Under the pieces are notes generated by a model. That model saw only the letters and a program-made list of their open reading frames with translations, did not search any database and had not been told where the DNA came from. DNA of 64,000 nucleotides from SG8-30 sp963715485 (GTDB lineage: Bacteria; Pseudomonadota; Gammaproteobacteria; Steroidobacterales; Steroidobacteraceae). The stretch lies in NCBI GenBank assembly GCA_963715485.1, contig OY970244.1:2976001-3040000 (forward strand), written 5' to 3'. Both the position numbers and the translations under genes were made by a program. The stretch's first letter is position 1. Each line of letters starts with the position of its first letter. Shown here piece after piece: positions 60,914 through 64,000 of this stretch.

Positions 60914-61384
60914 TCAGAACGGGATGTCGTCGTCGAATTCGTCGCGGCTGCCCCCGGCGGCACCTCCGCTCGTGGAACCACCGGTCGAGCTACTGCCAGT
61001 ACGGGGCGCTGATTCACGCTCGAAGCCGCCTCCCCCGCCGCCGCCGCCGCGCCCACCCAGCATCTGCATCTCGTTGGCCACGACCTCGGTCGAATAGCGA
61101 TCCTGGCCTTCCTTGTCCTGCCACTTGCGGGTGCGCAGCCTGCCTTCGACATAGACCTGGGAGCCCTTGCGCAGGTATTCGGCAGCAATCTCGGCCAGTC
61201 GGTCGAACATGACGACCGTGTGCCATTCGGTGTTTTCCTTGCTTTCGCCGGTCTGCTTGTCGCGCCACTGGTCGGTCGTGGCGATCCGCAGGTTGACCAC
61301 GGTCTTGCCGCTGGGCATGGCGCGGGTCTGCGGATCCTGTCCCAGGTTGCCGACCAGGATGACTTTGTTGATGCCTCGTGCCAT
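60914..61384 (-). CDS. ssb: Single-stranded DNA-binding protein
   Basis: This 156-residue protein has the OB-fold from residue 2 (ARGINKVILVGNLGQDPQTRAMPSG, then TEWHTVVMFDRLAEIAAEYLRKG, then VYVEGRLRTRKWQDKEGQDRYSTEVVA). A glycine-rich linker (RGGGGGGGG) is followed by the conserved acidic tip DDDIPF, which binds SSB partners. I chose the ATG at 61382-61384, with GAGGTGAAA upstream. It diverges from uvrA, as in E. coli. Confidence 0.97.
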   Translation of the reverse strand: MARGINKVILVGNLGQDPQTRAMPSGKTVVNLRIATTDQWRDKQTGESKENTEWHTVVMFDRLAEIAAEYLRKGSQVYVEGRLRTRKWQDKEGQDRYSTEVVANEMQMLGGRGGGGGGGGFERESAPRTGSSSTGGSTSGGAAGGSRDEFDDDIPF

Positions 61385-61566
61385 GGATTTCACCTCGATC
61401 TGGATTCGGTTGACGGCCGGGTCCGCCGTTCGGTCCCCGCTCTGTTGTGGGCCCTATTCTAGTCCGCCCGCAGGCCTGGCGACACCGGGACAAATCGGCC
61501 AGAAATGCCCAAATTCCGGGACAGGCACCCGAATCACGGGTAGCCCGCCGTGGACGTGAAACGGTT

Positions 61567-61596
61567 TTGCCGCAGGTGGGACGCGGCGGGTATTCT
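61567..61596 (+). promoter_or_regulatory. Predicted uvrA promoter
   Basis: TTGCCG (61567-61572) and TATTCT (61591-61596) are spaced 18 bp in the 254-bp ssb-uvrA gap, giving a leader of roughly 35 nt. On the minus strand TAGAAT (61458-61463) is a candidate ssb -10 box. No CTG-N10-CAG LexA box was found by eye in the gap. Confidence 0.4.
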
Positions 61597-61638
61597 ATTG
61601 GGCTCACTTCGACAGGGTCGGGTTCGTCCCGGACAGCC

Positions 61639-64000
61639 ATGAGCATCCAGACCATTCGCATCCGCGGTGCGCGCACGCACAACCTGCAGGGGATTGACCT
61701 GGACCTCCCTCGCGACCGCCTGATCGTGTTCACCGGCCTGTCGGGTTCCGGCAAGTCCTCGCTCGCCTTCGATACCATTTACGCCGAGGGGCAGCGGCGC
61801 TACGTCGAATCGCTGTCCGCCTACGCCCGGCAGTTCCTGTCGATGATGGAGAAGCCGGACATCGACTCGATCGAGGGGTTGTCTCCTGCGATCTCGATCG
61901 AGCAAAAGTCCACCTCGCACAACCCCCGCTCCACGGTGGGAACCGTTACCGAGATTTACGACTACCTGCGCCTGCTCTACGCGCGCGCCGGCATCCCGCG
62001 CTGCCCCGACCACGGGATGGACCTGTCGGCGCAGACGGTCAGCCAGATGGTCGACCAGGTGCTGCGCTTGCCCGAGGGCACGCCACTCGCGCTGCTCGCA
62101 CCAGTGATAAAGGACCGCAAGGGCGAGCACCTGCAGGTCTTCGAGGAGCTTCGCGGCCGCGGCTTCATCCGCGCCAGGGTCGACGGCAAGCTCGCCGAGC
62201 TGGACGACCCGCCGAAGCTGGATCTGCGCCGCAAGCACACCATCGAGGCTGTCGTGGACCGGTTCAAGGCGCGACCTGACCTGGGGCAGCGGCTGGCAGA
62301 ATCCTTCGAGACGGCGCTCAGGCTCGGCGAGGGCGTGGCGCGCGTGGCTTTTCTCGACGAGCCCGATCGCGAGGAAATGGTCTTCTCCGACAAGTTCGCC
62401 TGCACCATCTGCGGATATTCCCTGTCGGAACTCGAGCCCAGGTTGTTTTCGTTCAATAACCCGGCCGGCGCCTGCCCCGCCTGCGACGGCCTGGGCGTCA
62501 AGCAGTTCTTCGACCCCGCCCGGGTCGTATCGCAGCCCTCGCTATCGCTTGCAGGCGGCGCGGTGCGTGGCTGGGACCGCCGTAACGCCTATTACTACCA
62601 GATGGTCCTGGCGCTGGCGCAGCACTATGGCTTCGATCCCGAGGCGCCCTGGGAGGACTTGCCTCACAAGTCGCGCGAAGTGCTCATGTACGGCAGCGGA
62701 GACGAGGAGGTCGAATTCCGCTACTTCGACTCGCGCGGCCGCGTCGTCAAGCGCAAGCACCGCTTCGAAGGGGTCATCAACAATCTCGAACGCCGCTACC
62801 GCGAGACCGAGTCCCTGTCGGTGCGTGAGGAACTGTCCCGCTACCTCGGCACCCGTACCTGTCCTGAGTGCGAGGGAACGCGTCTGACCCGTGCAGCGCG
62901 CCACGTGTACGTCGGCCGGCGCAGCCTGCCGGAGATTTCTGCGCTGTCAGTGGGCCGCGCGCAGGCCTTTTTCAGCCAGCTCAGCCTCGATGGCTGGCGC
63001 GGCGAGATCGCCGCCAAAGTCGTCAAGGAAATCGGCGACCGGCTGGGCTTTCTGGTGGACGTGGGACTCGACTACCTGACACTCGACCGTAGCGCCGAGA
63101 CTCTGTCCGGCGGCGAAGCGCAGCGTATCCGGCTGGCCAGCCAGATCGGATCCGGCCTGGTCGGCGTCATGTACATCCTCGATGAACCATCGATTGGCCT
63201 GCACCAGCGCGACAACCAGCGCCTGCTGGACACACTGCACCGGCTGCGGGACCTCGGCAACACGGTTATCGTCGTCGAACACGACGAGGATGCGATTCGC
63301 CAGGCTGACCATGTCGTCGACCTTGGTCCCGGCGCGGGCGTCCACGGCGGACAGGTCGTGGCCCAGGGCACGCCGGCGCAGGTCGAGGCGCATCCGGATT
63401 CGGTCACCGGCCAGTACCTGTCCGGTCGGCGCCGAGTCGAGGTGCCACTCCAGCGGACCCCGCGCGACCGCAAGCGGTTCCTGCGGGTGGTGGGCGCCAG
63501 TGGCAACAACCTGCAGCAGGTAACCGTCGACTTCCCACTGGGACTCATGACCTGCGTGACCGGCGTTTCCGGCTCCGGCAAGTCCACGCTTGTCAACGAC
63601 ACGCTGTACCGGCGCGTCGCCGAGCACCTGAACGATTCATCGTACGATTCAGCCCCTTGCGAGGGGGTCGACGGCCTCGAGCAGGTCGACCGGGTGATCG
63701 ACATCGACCAGAGCCCCATCGGCCGCACGCCGCGGTCGAACCCGGCGACCTATACGGGGCTTTTCACGCCGATCCGCGAGCTCTTCTCCGCAACCCCGGA
63801 GGCCCGCTCGCGTGGCTACAAGCCGGGCCGTTTCAGCTTCAACGTCAAGGGCGGGCGCTGTGAAGCCTGCCAGGGCGATGGCGTACTCAAGGTCGAGATG
63901 CACTTCCTCCCGGACGTCTACGTGCCCTGCGACGTCTGCAAGGGCAAGCGGTATAACCGCGAGACACTCGAGGTTCACTACAAGGGCCGCAGCATCCACG
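61639..64000 (+). CDS. uvrA: UvrABC system protein A, partial at window end
   Basis: This is the ATPase damage sensor of nucleotide excision repair, with 787 codons visible before the window edge. The first nucleotide-binding domain has Walker A FTGLSGSGKSSLAFDT near residue 32 and the early EKPDIDSIEGLSPAISIEQK. A zinc module has CTICGYSLSELEPRLFSFN, and CPECEGTRL follows. The first ABC signature is LSGGEAQRI, then Walker B VMYILDEPSIGLHQRDN. The second nucleotide-binding domain starts VTGVSGSGKSTLVNDT, with CEACQGDGVLKVEMHFLPDVYVPCDVCKGKRY. The ATG at 61639 starts MSIQTIRIRGARTHNLQ. Confidence 0.97.
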   Translation, partial: MSIQTIRIRGARTHNLQGIDLDLPRDRLIVFTGLSGSGKSSLAFDTIYAEGQRRYVESLSAYARQFLSMMEKPDIDSIEGLSPAISIEQKSTSHNPRSTVGTVTEIYDYLRLLYARAGIPRCPDHGMDLSAQTVSQMVDQVLRLPEGTPLALLAPVIKDRKGEHLQVFEELRGRGFIRARVDGKLAELDDPPKLDLRRKHTIEAVVDRFKARPDLGQRLAESFETALRLGEGVARVAFLDEPDREEMVFSDKFACTICGYSLSELEPRLFSFNNPAGACPACDGLGVKQFFDPARVVSQPSLSLAGGAVRGWDRRNAYYYQMVLALAQHYGFDPEAPWEDLPHKSREVLMYGSGDEEVEFRYFDSRGRVVKRKHRFEGVINNLERRYRETESLSVREELSRYLGTRTCPECEGTRLTRAARHVYVGRRSLPEISALSVGRAQAFFSQLSLDGWRGEIAAKVVKEIGDRLGFLVDVGLDYLTLDRSAETLSGGEAQRIRLASQIGSGLVGVMYILDEPSIGLHQRDNQRLLDTLHRLRDLGNTVIVVEHDEDAIRQADHVVDLGPGAGVHGGQVVAQGTPAQVEAHPDSVTGQYLSGRRRVEVPLQRTPRDRKRFLRVVGASGNNLQQVTVDFPLGLMTCVTGVSGSGKSTLVNDTLYRRVAEHLNDSSYDSAPCEGVDGLEQVDRVIDIDQSPIGRTPRSNPATYTGLFTPIRELFSATPEARSRGYKPGRFSFNVKGGRCEACQGDGVLKVEMHFLPDVYVPCDVCKGKRYNRETLEVHYKGRSIH

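Noticed and set aside
61385..61638. LexA (SOS) box between ssb and uvrA, as in E. coli
   Set aside because: No CTG-N10-CAG or related palindrome was found by eye in the gap.
1..64000. CRISPR arrays, transposases, prophage or rRNA genes
   Set aside because: None was recognised on either strand; the only repeats are those listed.

Overview
The window is a GC-rich, gene-dense chromosomal segment from a gammaproteobacterium. Several neighbourhoods match the Escherichia/Pseudomonas order: ygfB-pepP-ubiH-ubiI near gcvTHP; zapA-6S RNA-fau; leuS-lptE...holA-nadD-rsfS-rlmH; maf-rng-yhdP-tldD; miaB-phoH-ybeY-corC-lnt; rplM-rpsI; and divergent ssb/uvrA. Coq7 in place of UbiF, a split glycine decarboxylase (gcvPA/gcvPB), a Vfr-like CRP and a large TonB receptor suggest a lineage outside the Enterobacterales, perhaps near Xanthomonadales, Nevskiales or Steroidobacterales. 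That placement is inference.

Layout. 1-5.8 kb (minus): glycine cleavage operon gcvT-gcvH-gcvPA-gcvPB behind a tandem glycine riboswitch with a hairpin terminator, then glutathione-dependent formaldehyde oxidation genes. 5.9-8.3 kb (plus): ispG, phhB and a DUF2189 membrane protein. 8.4-13.2 kb (minus): two ubiquinone hydroxylases, pepP and a ygfB homologue, with a mosaic of intergenic repeats between ubiH and pepP. 13.3-16.4 kb (plus): a ZapB-like coiled coil, zapA, 6S RNA, fau, an EVE-domain gene, a 30-residue lysine-rich protein with its own promoter and terminator, and rpiA. 16.4-17.1 kb: tRNA-Gln(CTG) followed by identical 173-bp tandem repeats, each carrying the last 19 bp of the tRNA. 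17.1-30.7 kb: rpsI/rplM, coq7, crp, rpe, djlA, purC, a ClC channel with a cobalamin-binding-like protein, yihY, pmbA, darP, purEK and an AAA-FHA fusion. 30.8-46.4 kb (mostly minus): tldD, a nitrilase, yhdP, rng, maf, rlmH, rsfS, nadD, holA, then pip on the other strand, lptE and leuS. 46.5-52.7 kb: the most accessory-like part, with VOC and Lrp-type genes opposite a TonB receptor, a bicupin and an MFS transporter. 52.6-64 kb: lnt-corC-ybeY-phoH-miaB, a PAS-GGDEF-EAL protein, ssb and the start of uvrA.

Most genes are housekeeping. The strongest unusual signals are the tRNA-Gln tail repeats, which resemble the E. coli tyrT/rtT arrangement; the mosaic repeats at 10.9-11.3 kb with a related inverted-repeat element at 16.4 kb; and the 30-residue lysine-rich gene with a structured 3' end. 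Three genes carry apparent single-base problems (purC and darP clearly, phoH possibly). These may be sequencing errors or real lesions. No CRISPR array, prophage, transposase or rRNA gene was seen.
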